Shown: positions 1 to 8,778, counted from the first letter of the stretch. The stretch: 64,000 nt of DNA from Evansella sp. LMS18 (GCF_024362785.1 NZ_CP093301.1:4340001-4404000), one strand, 5' to 3'. Numbers and translations: made by a program. The notes: generated from the letters alone by a model not told the origin.

Positions 1-350
1 AAGAATTAGATATTCACAAAGACCGTGTGGAAACCGGCGACGTAGTTCTCCATAAAGATATCATCGAGGAAGAACAAACTGTCAATGTTCCTGTTTCCCA
101 TGATCAAGTAATTATCGAAAGGCGAGAGGTCGACCACGAGCCTTCGGATGAACCAATAACTGAGGAAGAAACGGTTCATATACCAGTAACTGCTGAAACG
201 GTGGATGTGGATAAGCATACTGTCGTAACAGGAGAAGTCTCTGCTCATAAGCGATCCGTTGAAGAAACAGAGCAAGTACGGGATGTTCTTCACAAAGAGG
301 TCGCTGAAGTGGAAGAACATGGTGATACGGATATTGTTAGGGAAGACTAG
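1..350 (+). CDS. DUF2382 domain protein, 5' end outside window
   Basis: The reading frame is open from the first complete codon at position 3, so the start lies outside the window. The visible residues are very acidic and rich in Glu, Val and Thr. They contain two repeats of the pattern 'V..GEV..HK..VEE.E.V.VPV' typical of DUF2382 (YsnF/AvaK family), which is linked to general stress in Bacillus. No membrane segment is visible in this part. It ends in a hydrophilic tail (IVRED) and is followed by a good terminator. The next gene encodes another DUF2382 protein, so the two probably arose by duplication. Molecular function is unknown for the family. Confidence 0.8.
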   Translation, partial: ELDIHKDRVETGDVVLHKDIIEEEQTVNVPVSHDQVIIERREVDHEPSDEPITEEETVHIPVTAETVDVDKHTVVTGEVSAHKRSVEETEQVRDVLHKEVAEVEEHGDTDIVRED

Positions 351-404
351 CATGAAGTTCAATGAAGTATGCAGCTTGTTCTAAACAAGAATATCCAACA
401 GGTT

Positions 405-445
405 AGCCTGTTATGGGTAAGTCACTCATAACGGGCTTTTCTTTG
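405..445 (+). terminator. Rho-independent terminator after first DUF2382 gene
   Basis: An 11-bp stem (AGCCTGTTATG with CATAACGGGCT, one G-U pair) is followed by TTTTCTTTG. Confidence 0.75.
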
Positions 446-506
446 TAAACCTGTCTTTATAAAAACTATTTAATGGGAACAATAAAAAAAAAATCAGGAG
501 GTCATT

Positions 507-1022
507 ATGGTAAAGTATATTATTATTGGTATGATCATTGGTGGTATGCTTGGATGGGCCTTGGAACTTACATATTTAACCGGAATTATTACAGGGGCTG
601 TCGCTGGTTTAATTATATATTTAATGTATGCAAAATGGAGCCATGAACGAATAGATAAAACAACTGAGTCCGGAAAACAAAAAATGCTGCTGCGAGAGGA
701 GCAACTGGATATAACTAAAGAGCGTGTTCAAACAGGGGAGGTCAAGGTTCGTAAAGAAGTTGTAGAAGAACAGAAAACTTTCACCGTCCCTATTAAGCGG
801 GAGGAAATGGTTATTGAAGCAGGTGATGAAGAAGCATACCGAATTCCTCTAAAAGAAGAGGAAGTACAAATAACTAAAAGTCCTGTCAAAGTGAATGAAG
901 TTTCTGTATCCAAGCGGGAAGTGGAGGAAATAGAACAAGTAAAAGGAATGGTAAAAAAAGAAACCGTGGAAATGGAGATTAGCGGAGATGCAGATGTAAA
1001 AGAGAAAGGTAAACATCTATAA
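507..1022 (+). CDS. Membrane-anchored DUF2382 (YsnF-like) protein
   Basis: This 171-residue protein has a strongly hydrophobic N-terminus (about residues 3-45, two short membrane segments with a Gly-rich turn). A long charged DUF2382 region follows, with the repeated 'V..GEV.VRKEVVEE...VPI.REE' pattern. The ATG follows an AGGAGG site at a standard distance. DUF2382 proteins are often stress-induced in Bacillaceae, but the biochemical role is not known. Unlike the upstream copy, the visible part of this one carries a membrane anchor, so the charged domain should sit at the membrane face. It is followed by its own terminator. Confidence 0.85.
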   Translation: MVKYIIIGMIIGGMLGWALELTYLTGIITGAVAGLIIYLMYAKWSHERIDKTTESGKQKMLLREEQLDITKERVQTGEVKVRKEVVEEQKTFTVPIKREEMVIEAGDEEAYRIPLKEEEVQITKSPVKVNEVSVSKREVEEIEQVKGMVKKETVEMEISGDADVKEKGKHL

Positions 1023-1049
1023 TTCGTCTAATTGTATGGCATTAAATAG

Positions 1050-1085
1050 CTGTTTTCTCGTCCTTGTTAAAAACAGGGGTTTTTC
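1050..1085 (+). terminator. Terminator after second DUF2382 gene
   Basis: CTGTTTT pairs with AAAACAG around a 13-nt loop, followed by GGGGTTTTTC. The stem is A/T-rich and therefore modest. Confidence 0.55.
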
Positions 1086-1150
1086 ATTTTCGGAGAGCCT
1101 GTGTTTCTGAAAATGTTCACAGGTATGATTCGTAAGGATTTTGAGAAAGT

Positions 1151-1176
1151 GGGACAGTGAACCTGTCCCTGTGTCC
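1151..1176. repeat. GGGACAG hairpin repeat, copy 1
   Basis: GGGACAG-TGAAC-CTGTCCC is followed by TGTGTCC and ends two bases from the stop codon of the lyase gene on the minus strand. Related copies lie near 12361, 14385, 27573 and 43511. It may serve as a terminator for the minus-strand gene. Confidence 0.7.
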
Positions 1177-1177
1177 A

Positions 1178-2563
1178 TTACACCATAGTATCAGGGTCAA
1201 TTGCTCGCAGGTTATCCTCTGTGAGCATTCCTTTTTCCTGGAGGATTTGTTTAATGGATTTGTTTTGTTCATCTGCTTCATTGCCAATCTGTGCGGCTGT
1301 GTCGTAACCGTGCTTTGGGCTGAGGCCGGTTACGAGAGCCAAGCTGTCTTCCATCAGCTGCCGGCATGTCTGTTCATTTGCGGTAATTCCGTTTATACAT
1401 TTTGTTACCAGTGTTTTCATCGCATTTGCCATAATTTCAATCGATTCCAGGAGTGTAGAGGCGATTACAGGCATCATTACATTGATCTCCAGCTGGCCTG
1501 CCATTGCAGCGGCTGCCATCACTGTATCATTGCCAATGACCCGGCAGCAGACCATATGTGTCATTTCAAGAATCGCCGGATTTATTTTTCCTGGCATAAT
1601 TGTTGAGCCTGGCTGAACAGCTGGCAGGTTAATTTCAGCAAACCCGGTTCGCGGGCCGGAACTTAACAGCCTTAAATCGCTCGTTATTTTTATTAAATGT
1701 ATGGCAAGCTCCTTTAGTAAAGCCATCATTTGAATCGCTGCATTCCGGTTTTGCATGAAGCTGAACATACTGGCCGGGGAGCGGAAGGGGAGCTTTGTGC
1801 GCCGGCATATTTCTTCCAGCACATAGTGCTGATAATCTTTATGGGTGTTAATTGGTGTTCCTATAGCATTTCCACCCAGACCAATTTCATAGAAAGATTG
1901 AAGAATAGTTTCTGCCTGTTTATACAGAGTCTCAACAGTTCCGGAGTAACCTGCGAATTCCTGCCCCATTCTGATAGGCACAGCATCATGGAGATGAGTG
2001 CGCCCGCTTTTTTTAACACCCATGAATTCTTCTGATTTTCTTTGAAGTGACTGATTTAAAGTGGAGAGGGCAGGCAGAAAATCCTGAATGATACTTTCAG
2101 CTGCTGCTATATGCAGAGCAGATGGGAAGGTATCGTTCGTGGACTGGGACATATTTACGTGATCGTGTGGGTGGATGAGCTTTGATCCAAGAGTGCCACC
2201 TGCCAGTTGTGTCGCCCTGTTTCCGATCACTTCATTCCCGTTCATATTTTGTGAGGTGCCGGCTCCCGCCTGGTATATATCCACATTAAAGTGGTCGTCC
2301 CATTTGCCAGCGATTACTTCTTCAGCTGCCTGTAAAATAAAGCTTCCTGTGTCAGATGGAAGTTCTCCTGTGCGCATATTTGCTGCAGCAGCGGATGCCT
2401 TAATAATACCTTGGGCTCTTATAAATGAACGGGGGAGCGACTGGCCACTGATCTGGAAATTTTCCAGTGCTCGCTGTGTTTCAGCGCCATAATATGCTTG
2501 TGCGGGGATTTTCACCTCACCGAGAGAATCCTTTTCTGTCCTGTATTGGCCGTTCGTGTTCAT
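1178..2563 (-). CDS. Class II fumarase/aspartase family lyase, aspartate ammonia-lyase-like
   Basis: The 461-residue product belongs to the fumarase/aspartase superfamily, homotetrameric cytosolic enzymes that add or remove water or ammonia across the double bond of fumarate. Visible motifs are the substrate-binding SQSTNDTFPSA, the GRTHLHDAVPIRMGQEF block and the flexible catalytic loop GSTIMPGKINP. Aspartase-type features are DAVP...GQEF and KCINGITAN. The C-terminus (ALVTGLSPKHGYD) and the total length are closer to fumarase C. The assignment to aspartase over fumarase is therefore inference. The start has a GGAGGGA site upstream. The gene is monocistronic by appearance. Confidence 0.75.
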   Translation of the reverse strand: MNTNGQYRTEKDSLGEVKIPAQAYYGAETQRALENFQISGQSLPRSFIRAQGIIKASAAAANMRTGELPSDTGSFILQAAEEVIAGKWDDHFNVDIYQAGAGTSQNMNGNEVIGNRATQLAGGTLGSKLIHPHDHVNMSQSTNDTFPSALHIAAAESIIQDFLPALSTLNQSLQRKSEEFMGVKKSGRTHLHDAVPIRMGQEFAGYSGTVETLYKQAETILQSFYEIGLGGNAIGTPINTHKDYQHYVLEEICRRTKLPFRSPASMFSFMQNRNAAIQMMALLKELAIHLIKITSDLRLLSSGPRTGFAEINLPAVQPGSTIMPGKINPAILEMTHMVCCRVIGNDTVMAAAAMAGQLEINVMMPVIASTLLESIEIMANAMKTLVTKCINGITANEQTCRQLMEDSLALVTGLSPKHGYDTAAQIGNEADEQNKSIKQILQEKGMLTEDNLRAIDPDTMV

Positions 2564-2699
2564 CGTGTCCCTCCGTTTAGAATTTATGTCCTGGAAATTC
2601 AGCAGTTAGTATTGTCTCCAATGTAACAGAGAATAATCAGAGTGAAGTACATAACAGGGAAGAAGATACGGAAGAATAAGAAAAAAAGGAGGAATTGTG

Positions 2700-2840
2700 A
2701 TGAAGGATAAGAGGGGTAAGGTGGAGGATAAGAGGACAGAGCAGATGACGGACAAGAAACAGAATGGAAAGAATTCGGGGGAGACAAACAATGCAGAAGA
2801 CGCAGAATTTGGGATTGTGTATACCAGAGGAAAAAAGTAG
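2700..2840 (+). CDS. Small highly charged protein, unknown
   Basis: A 46-codon frame starts at ATG 2700, with an AAAGGAGG site 8 nt upstream (GTG 2697 is a possible alternative). The product is rich in Lys, Asp, Glu and Asn (starting MKDKRGKVEDKR) with no hydrophobic segment, and ends in a short less charged tail. No family is recognised. The very good ribosome site and codon use like its neighbours support a real gene. Against it are the low complexity and the short length. A dispersed hairpin repeat begins a few bases after the stop. Confidence 0.45.
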   Translation: MKDKRGKVEDKRTEQMTDKKQNGKNSGETNNAEDAEFGIVYTRGKK

Positions 2841-2846
2841 GGGCAT

Positions 2847-2899
2847 GGTGGTGCCTGTCACCACCCGAATAATCTTGTTTCACGGAAAATGTTTCACGG
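2847..2899. repeat. GGTGCCTGTCACC repeat, copy 1
   Basis: GGTGGTG-CCTGT-CACCACC hairpin followed by CCGAATAATCTTG and two TTTCACG boxes. Copies 4 (23948) and 5 (30089) share the whole ~50-bp unit. Copies 2, 3 and 6 share the hairpin only. Confidence 0.75.
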
Positions 2900-3033
2900 T
2901 CGTCTCATGGTTAATGTGTTTGTTTTACAGGTGAGTGGTTCCGGTAATTAAACTCCGTAAAAAGATAAGCATCTGGTATAAATCTGTATTGATTATAGAA
3001 CCCTAAAATTAATTATTTCAGGGAGGATTATTT

Positions 3034-4041
3034 ATGCCGGAAAAAGCACCAATCACATCATCAGAATTAGGAACTTTATGGCTTACATATCAGGAAAAAA
3101 CCATGATTCTACGAATGTTAGAATATTTTATAGAGAAATCCGATGATGATAAATCCAGGAATATTATGACTGGTTTGTATAATGATCTGGAGGAATATGT
3201 TGGTAAAATCGTTGAGATATATGAAGAGGAAGGTGCTGTGATTCCAGTTGGATTTACAGCAGAGGACGTAAATAAAGACGCTCCAAAGTTATATGATAAT
3301 GGTTTTGATATCATGCTGGTCCGGCTGTTAAAAGAAATCAGCATGGGATTGCATGCACTAAATATAACGATGACATTCCGTGAAGATCTCAATATGTTAT
3401 TTGAAGGTCTTACTGCGCTAACTCAAAAGTATTTCAGGATTTCGTCCCAGTATTTGCTTGAGAAGGGGCTGCTTGTCAGAACACCTTACGTATCAATGCC
3501 TAAATCAGTTGAGTTTGTAAAAGACAATAGTTATTTAGGTGGGGTAGTCCTCAATCCATTCAACGAAAAAAGACCATTGAATACAGTGGAGATTGCCCAT
3601 ATTCATAAAGCGATTGAATCGAATCTTATAGGATTACAATTGATACTTGGTTTTGGCCAGTCCGCAAACGATGGAGAAGTAAAAAAGTACTTCAAGGAAG
3701 GTGCAGAACTGTCTAAAAGCATCATAAAAGAACTAAGTGAAATTATGATTCAAACAAACCTCCCAGTTCCTCAATCTCCAGGAGGGAATGCAACTCGTTC
3801 AACAGCAGCTCCATTTTCGGATAAATTAATGATGTATTGCATAAGTCTGTTTTGCAGCTTTTCTATGGGCAGCAGTTCACTGGGGACAGCTTTTAGCTTA
3901 CGAAACGACCTGCCAGCAAAAATGGGTATCTTTATGAAAGATATTTTTGAGTATGCTCATGATGGCGCAGATATTATGATAAAAAATGGCTGGATGGAGG
4001 AGCCACCGCAAATGGAGGATCACAAACAAAAGATGAATTAG
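3034..4041 (+). CDS. DUF3231 family protein
   Basis: The 335-residue soluble protein is predicted to be mostly alpha-helical and matches DUF3231, a Bacillus family made of two related helical-bundle halves. The two halves here both start with a helix rich in Met and Leu (about residues 10-150 and 180-320). The conserved 'F..ISS.YLLEKGLL.R.PYV..P' block is in the linker region. No catalytic motif is visible. Function is unknown; spore or stress association has been suggested from its distribution only. It has a GGGAGG site, stands alone and is closed by a strong terminator. Confidence 0.8.
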   Translation: MPEKAPITSSELGTLWLTYQEKTMILRMLEYFIEKSDDDKSRNIMTGLYNDLEEYVGKIVEIYEEEGAVIPVGFTAEDVNKDAPKLYDNGFDIMLVRLLKEISMGLHALNITMTFREDLNMLFEGLTALTQKYFRISSQYLLEKGLLVRTPYVSMPKSVEFVKDNSYLGGVVLNPFNEKRPLNTVEIAHIHKAIESNLIGLQLILGFGQSANDGEVKKYFKEGAELSKSIIKELSEIMIQTNLPVPQSPGGNATRSTAAPFSDKLMMYCISLFCSFSMGSSSLGTAFSLRNDLPAKMGIFMKDIFEYAHDGADIMIKNGWMEEPPQMEDHKQKMN

Positions 4042-4046
4042 GAAAA

Positions 4047-4072
4047 ACCAGCCGATTTTGGCTGGCTTTTTA
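4047..4072 (+). terminator. Terminator after DUF3231 gene
   Basis: CCAGCC-GATTTT-GGCTGG followed by CTTTTTAT. Confidence 0.85.
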
Positions 4073-4174
4073 TATGAATACGAATACGAATTCCCAAGTT
4101 ATGTACAATTGAAATGGTATACTTTAATTAGTGTACTGGTAAAAATGGTGAGGTAAAGATATGGGGGGAAGACC

Positions 4175-4642
4175 TTGAGTAATTATGGAAGACTTTATGA
4201 AAAAGAAGGAAGAGAAGTTTTGGTTTTTGAACGTACATACCCATTCGCCCCTGATAAAGTATTTCGTTTTGTAACAGAGCCGGATTATTTCACTAGGTGG
4301 TATCCATTTGCAACTGGAGATATGGATCTTCGCGTTGGCGGGAAGATAAAATTCGATGATGGGGAAGGGTCAGTTTACGAGGGGGTTATAACCGAATTCA
4401 AACCTCCATATTCTTTTAGTTTCAGGGAAATAGATGATATGTTAGAGATGCAGATACAAGAAACAGAACAAGGGTGCAGCTTAACGTTTAGGCATACTTT
4501 TGATGATCGAACAATGGCAATGTATACAGCTGCAGGGTGGCACAGATGCCTGGATGTCCTTGGTCAATTAATTCATGGGCGTACAATAGAATGGAAAGAT
4601 AATGCACTTGAGCTCCGTGAATACTACAAAACAAATTTGTAA
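4175..4642 (+). CDS. SRPBCC / AHSA1-type START-like protein
   Basis: The 155-residue product has the SRPBCC helix-grip fold signature of AHSA1-type proteins: 'VFRFVTEPDYFTRWYPF' near residues 29-45, 'GGKIKF', then 'GVITEF.PP..FSF' and a long C-terminal helix starting at 'AAGWHRCLDVLGQL'. Such proteins bind hydrophobic ligands; no specific ligand can be inferred. It starts with TTG at 4175, preceded by GGGGGGAAG. A second SRPBCC gene of another subtype lies at 10630. Confidence 0.8.
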   Translation: MSNYGRLYEKEGREVLVFERTYPFAPDKVFRFVTEPDYFTRWYPFATGDMDLRVGGKIKFDDGEGSVYEGVITEFKPPYSFSFREIDDMLEMQIQETEQGCSLTFRHTFDDRTMAMYTAAGWHRCLDVLGQLIHGRTIEWKDNALELREYYKTNL

Positions 4643-4827
4643 GTTAAATAGCATTATCTAATCGCTAAATTCAAAAGCAAGAGGATTCCCAGGTTTACTA
4701 AGAATTTGATTTTGCATAGTCGGCTGATTTTTATGAACCATTAGTTTTTACCCTCAAGCAGCAGGTGACATCCTTGCCTTAAATCCCACCTGATTATGAA
4801 GACAATTGAGAATTGGGGAGAGTAGAA

Positions 4828-5250
4828 ATGTACGAACCGAAGACGAAAGAAACCGACAATAGTGTTATTGAATTTATTGAAAGTGTGGAAAATGAAAAGA
4901 AGAAAGCAGATGCCTATCAGTTATTAGAAATTTTTGAAGAGGTAACTGGTTTTGATGCAAAAATGTGGGGTCCTAGTATTATAGGCTTCGGCAGTTATCA
5001 CTATAAGTATGCATCAGGCCATGAAGGGGATGCGCCTTTAGCGGCTTTTTCACCAAGAAAGGCGAAAATAAGTCTCTACTTAGCCTATGAAAGTGAAGAA
5101 AGAGAAAAGTTATTAGAAAACTTCGGTAAACACACAAAGGGTAAGGCTTGTATTTATGTTAATAAATTGAGTGATATCGATATTAATGTTTTAAAAGATT
5201 TAATTAAATATACAGTAGAAACATACCAGAATCTTTATCCGGAGGAATAG
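4828..5250 (+). CDS. DUF1801 domain protein
   Basis: The product contains the DUF1801 (YdhG-like) block: 'ADAYQLLEIFEEVTGF.AKMWGPSIIGFGSYHYKY', 'F.PRKAKISLYL', 'LGKHTKGKACIYVNKLSDID..VL'. Family members are small soluble proteins of uncertain role. The longer frame opens at TTG 4813, but the ATG at 4828 is preceded by GGGGAG at 7 nt and is preferred, giving 140 residues. Downstream lies a ~205-bp dispersed repeat. Confidence 0.8.
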   Translation: MYEPKTKETDNSVIEFIESVENEKKKADAYQLLEIFEEVTGFDAKMWGPSIIGFGSYHYKYASGHEGDAPLAAFSPRKAKISLYLAYESEEREKLLENFGKHTKGKACIYVNKLSDIDINVLKDLIKYTVETYQNLYPEE

Positions 5251-5380
5251 AGCCTTAGCAATGGTGCTGAATAGATACGGGTCACACTTTTGGATATTTT
5301 TATCAGCTATCAAGCTTAACTATTAGAAGTTTTTAAGTTTCAGGGAGATTTTACTTTGGGGCTCAGAAGAGGCAGCCGCG

Positions 5381-5586
5381 TTAATAAATAAACGGAAAAA
5401 TTCCGGTTAATTCGTATTTTCTATTGAAAAATGCCAAAATAGGCGGAGAGATTCCGCCTATCGACTCGAAAACCGTTAAAATGGGAGGTTTTACTTTGGA
5501 TAACCGGAAAACCTCCCCTTATATAACAACGATCTGGGGTCCAATCAACGTATAACCGGATAATCTCCGGTTATTTTACTTTCACT
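5381..5586. repeat. ~205-bp structured dispersed repeat, copy 1
   Basis: This occupies most of the 5251-5643 intergenic gap. It can fold into several hairpins: ATAGGCGGA-GAGAT-TCCGCCTAT, a GGGAGGTTTT/AAAACCTCCC long-range stem, and ATAACCGGA-TAATC-TCCGGTTAT. Copies occur at 8409 and 55440. No open frame is conserved. Confidence 0.8.
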
Positions 5587-5604
5587 GTTGATTTCCATCC
5601 CACC

Positions 5605-5639
5605 AAAAAGCTGCACCTACTCGTGAAGTGCAGCTTTTA
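5605..5639 (-). terminator. Terminator, symmetrical
   Basis: AAAAGCTGCAC pairs with GTGCAGCTTTT. It lies just past the stop of the minus-strand zinc-ribbon gene. Confidence 0.75.
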
Positions 5640-5643
5640 ATAA

Positions 5644-6099
5644 TTACCTAGTAAACAAACTACCGAGCAACCCCATACTGATAAAAAGAATGATAAATAC
5701 TTTCCATGATAGGCTAAGTTTTTTTACACCGGCAGGTTTTTCTTTGTCACTACTGTTCCCATTAAGAGAAGCAAAATCTATCAGCTCTTTCGCTTCTTCC
5801 AGCCGGTCCTTATCTGCGTATATATCAATGCCATAACTCGTATCTCCCATGTAAACAGTTAAGTAACCGCCGGCTTCCCGGTATTTTCTCATTGATTGTA
5901 TACCGTTAGATTCGAGAAACGAAGTCAGCATATTCGCTTCGATTTCACTGGAAGCGGTGACGAGAAACTCAGTTTCTACGTACTCCATATCCGGGTCAAT
6001 TTCCTCCGCCGGTTCCTCCTCCGTAAGCATAACATCACAATCGGAACATGTTTCTCTTCTATTTATATATTCTGCACCACAGTTCGGACACCATCGCAT
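5644..6099 (-). CDS. Zinc-ribbon, DUF2007 and C-terminal membrane helix protein
   Basis: This 151-residue protein starts with a zinc ribbon (CPNCGAEY...CSDCDVML, residues 4-24). A DUF2007-like alpha/beta domain follows (about 40-110; 'ASSEIEANMLTSFLESNGI', 'IDIYADKDRLEEAKELI'), then one C-terminal membrane helix (about 130-148). DUF2007 is annotated as a putative signal-transducing domain. The order suggests a cytoplasmic sensor anchored by its tail; this is inference. Start ATG follows GAGGGTG. Confidence 0.75.
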   Translation of the reverse strand: MRWCPNCGAEYINRRETCSDCDVMLTEEEPAEEIDPDMEYVETEFLVTASSEIEANMLTSFLESNGIQSMRKYREAGGYLTVYMGDTSYGIDIYADKDRLEEAKELIDFASLNGNSSDKEKPAGVKKLSLSWKVFIILFISMGLLGSLFTR

Positions 6100-6124
6100 A
6101 AAATCACCCTCTTTCTTTTCGAAC

Positions 6125-6162
6125 GGTGCCTGTCACCACCCGAAACTACCCGAATTTTGTCG
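6125..6162. repeat. GGTGCCTGTCACC repeat, copy 2
   Basis: GGTG-CCTGT-CACC followed by ACCCGAAACTACCCGAATTTTGTCG. It begins 25 bp upstream of the zinc-ribbon gene and ends beside the 3' end of the ABC permease gene. Its tail matches copy 3 at 11154. Confidence 0.7.
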
Positions 6163-6164
6163 GA

Positions 6165-7286
6165 TTATCTGGTTGCCACAATCGACTGTCTTTTATACAG
6201 CCAGGAACCAAGCATAAAGGTTACAGCTCCCCATAAAACCATAATGCCGATACCTGCCCAGAGTTCAGCGTTGAAAATACTTGTTTCATAGATCATTGTT
6301 TCCCTTAATCCTTCCACAAAGTAGGTGAGAGGGAGGACATTGGAAACTGGCTGCAGCCAGTCGGGCATCGTTTCAACCGGGAAGAATACACCGCTTAAAA
6401 ACATCATAAGAAAGTTGACGATGTTCGCAATGCCCATAAATGCCTCGGTTGTTTTGCTGAGAGAGCTGAAGAAATAACCGATGGCGTTAAAGGAAAGAGC
6501 GCCTAACAGGAAAACAACGATCAGGCCGGCAAAATTAATGAACAGGTTCGCGCCAAATATAAAGACACCGATGAGTGATAATAAAATAATCTGGATGACG
6601 CTGAAGACAAGCCGCATCACCATATCGCTGAAACCGAACATGTTCATATCCGCCGGAGTCATTCGTAAACGTTTAATTAAGCCCTTTCTCCGCATGTCCA
6701 CAAGATCGACCATCCCAAAAATTCCACCCTGGGCAATAGACAGAGCAATCATCCCGGTAAGGAGGAAATCTGTATAACTGAATTCCGTGTCTCCTGAGGT
6801 GATGGCTTCATATTCAATTTCATAAATTGGTTCAGCGCCTGCAGCAAATAAATTCGCCTGATGAACAAATTCATTGAGCATTCCAGAAAGAGCCTGGGTG
6901 ACAATCCCTTGTTCATCTTCTTTATTGACTACAATTAGAAGGGAGGTATCATCGTCTGATTCCGGGAGAACAATCGCTGCGTTTACTTCCTGGTCTGCCA
7001 CCATCTCTTCTGCTTCTTCCCGGGTGACAGGTGCGCCGGTTTCGATTTCCAGTACCGGGATTTGGCTGATTTGCTGAAGCAGCATCTCTGATGTTTCATT
7101 TGGGTGATCGTTGACAAGAGCCACGTTTGCGTTGAAATTATTATCAGAGTTGTCACTGAATATGGACATAAAGATAACCATTAGTATGACAGGGAAGAAG
7201 ATGCCCCAGAACCAGGCCTGTTTTTCCCGGTATGTCATCCGAAGCTGAGTCAGGAACATTTGCTTAAATTGCCGGAAACCGTTCAA
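6165..7286 (-). CDS. ABC-2 type transporter permease
   Basis: The product (373 residues from TTG 7286) has one N-terminal membrane helix (about 17-37) and an extracytoplasmic domain of about 160 residues rich in acidic residues. A C-terminal block of five membrane helices follows, the typical layout of ABC-2 (YhgE/DrrB-like) exporter permeases. The frame continues upstream to 7328, but that would overlap the ATPase gene. TTG 7286 lies just after the ATPase stop with GGAGGG 6 nt upstream, so it is preferred. With the ATPase it should form an exporter; the substrate is unknown. Confidence 0.85.
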   Translation of the reverse strand: MNGFRQFKQMFLTQLRMTYREKQAWFWGIFFPVILMVIFMSIFSDNSDNNFNANVALVNDHPNETSEMLLQQISQIPVLEIETGAPVTREEAEEMVADQEVNAAIVLPESDDDTSLLIVVNKEDEQGIVTQALSGMLNEFVHQANLFAAGAEPIYEIEYEAITSGDTEFSYTDFLLTGMIALSIAQGGIFGMVDLVDMRRKGLIKRLRMTPADMNMFGFSDMVMRLVFSVIQIILLSLIGVFIFGANLFINFAGLIVVFLLGALSFNAIGYFFSSLSKTTEAFMGIANIVNFLMMFLSGVFFPVETMPDWLQPVSNVLPLTYFVEGLRETMIYETSIFNAELWAGIGIMVLWGAVTFMLGSWLYKRQSIVATR

Positions 7287-7287
7287 G

Positions 7288-8217
7288 CTAATCCCTCCAT
7301 TCCTTGCCTGTAAAAGCGATAAATACATCCTCCAGGCTCATTTCGCGAATGGAGACCTGTTCCACCTGGAAATTCCGTTCTTTCGTATAACCAAACAAAT
7401 GATACAGCGTATCTTCAGGGTGAGCAGTCCAGAGTGTTAACGAGGTGCCATCCCGTTCCGTGCGGATGACAGACTGAAGTTTATCTGAAAACACGGCCGC
7501 TGCTTCCGCTGCATCAGCCCCGTCTAGAAAAATTAAATGGACTTCCCGTTCTTCTGTGAGCCTGTCAATCAGGGCGGAAGGAGTATCAATCGATATAACC
7601 TTTCCTTGATCGACGATGCATACACGATCGCTCAGCTTTTCTGCTTCTTCCATATAATGGGTCGTTAAGATCGTGGTTTTTCCCAGTTCCTTCAGTTGCA
7701 AAACAATGTCCCAAATGTTGCGGCGGGCCTGAGGGTCCAGTCCTGTCGTTGGTTCGTCAAGGAAGATGATTTCCGGATCGCTGATCATTGCAAGTCCAAT
7801 CGCAAGTCTCTGACGTTGTCCGCCAGACAGCTTTTTCACATGTTTTTTCCGGTGGTCTGCCAGGTTAATTAATTGTAAGATTTCTTCCGCGGAACGGGAC
7901 CTGTCATAAAAACTGGCAAACAAATTCAGGTTCTCTTCAGGAGTTAACAAATCAAACATGGCACTGGACTGTGGCTGCACACCGATTTTCTTTTTTATCG
8001 TTGCCGCATTTTTCCTCCAGTCCATATCCCCAAAGGTGATTTCTCCTTCATCAGGGGGGACCAGCCCCTCTATCATTTCCAGGGTGGTCGTCTTCCCGGC
8101 GCCATTCGGGCCAATGATGGTGAAAATCTCGCCGGCCGTGACAGAAAAGCTGATATCTTCCACAGCACGCACAGATCCGAACGATTTCTTTAAATGTTTT
8201 ACTTCCAGAACGCTCAT
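7288..8217 (-). CDS. ABC transporter ATP-binding protein (DrrA/CcmA-like)
   Basis: The 309-residue ATPase shows Walker A GPNGAGKTT (about residue 38), signature LSGGQRQRLAIG, Walker B IIFLDEPTTGLD and the switch histidine in TTHYMEEAE. A C-terminal extension of about 85 residues ends in 'SLEDVFIAFTGKEWRD', as in DrrA-type exporters. It is the first gene of a two-gene minus-strand operon with the permease at 7286. ATG follows GGTGAGGAATTA. Confidence 0.92.
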   Translation of the reverse strand: MSVLEVKHLKKSFGSVRAVEDISFSVTAGEIFTIIGPNGAGKTTTLEMIEGLVPPDEGEITFGDMDWRKNAATIKKKIGVQPQSSAMFDLLTPEENLNLFASFYDRSRSAEEILQLINLADHRKKHVKKLSGGQRQRLAIGLAMISDPEIIFLDEPTTGLDPQARRNIWDIVLQLKELGKTTILTTHYMEEAEKLSDRVCIVDQGKVISIDTPSALIDRLTEEREVHLIFLDGADAAEAAAVFSDKLQSVIRTERDGTSLTLWTAHPEDTLYHLFGYTKERNFQVEQVSIREMSLEDVFIAFTGKEWRD

Positions 8218-8408
8218 ATTAATTCCTCACCTTCCCAGTGGGCTTCACATTGATTAATACGTTGAGGAGGGGAAAAAGTTTCTTAATTCAATTAATTTTG
8301 AAAATATAACCGATGGGATGAGCGGGGGGTATTAAATCATTTGTAAGGTTTAGCTGGTAATCGAGGTGGGCAGAGATATCAGTTGAAGGGGCAGGTTAAG
8401 CAGCAGAT

Positions 8409-8612
8409 TTAATAAATAGACGGATAAATTCCGGTTAATTCGTATTTTTTATTAAAAATTGCCAAAATAGGCGGAGAGATTCCGCCTATCAACTCGAAAA
8501 GATGGAAAATGGGAAATTTTATCCTGGATAACCGGAAAACCTACCCTTATATCACTCAAAAACAGCTTCAATCTGCATATTAACGGAAAATCTCCGTTTA
8601 TTTTACTTTTGC
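8409..8612. repeat. ~205-bp structured dispersed repeat, copy 2
   Basis: Collinear with the copies at 5381 and 55440, including the perfect ATAGGCGGA-GAGAT-TCCGCCTAT hairpin. The rest of the 8218-8787 gap is A/T-rich with no gene seen. Confidence 0.8.
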
Positions 8613-8744
8613 TGATTACTCGGACAAGAATTTATATTTATCTAAAAATCAGGAAAGATCACCCCTTTTTGACCTGTTTCACAAGTAAGTAAAATCATTT
8701 AGAGTACTATAGGAGTGCCATTTACCGGCAGTAAGGAAATAAAA

Positions 8745-8778
8745 ACTAGCCCGTGAAGCTATATGCTCCAGGGCTTAA
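8745..8778 (-). terminator. Terminator of AraC-GyrI gene
   Basis: AGCCC..GAAGC pairs with GCT...GGGCT; on the minus strand it is followed by AGTTTTTATT. Confidence 0.75.

Noticed and set aside
2599-2883. Several minus-strand frames rich in Ser, Pro and Leu
   Set aside because: They mirror a charged plus-strand small gene and a repeat, and have no ribosome site.
4813-4827. TTG start for the DUF1801 gene
   Set aside because: The TTG overlaps the ribosome site that serves the ATG at 4828.
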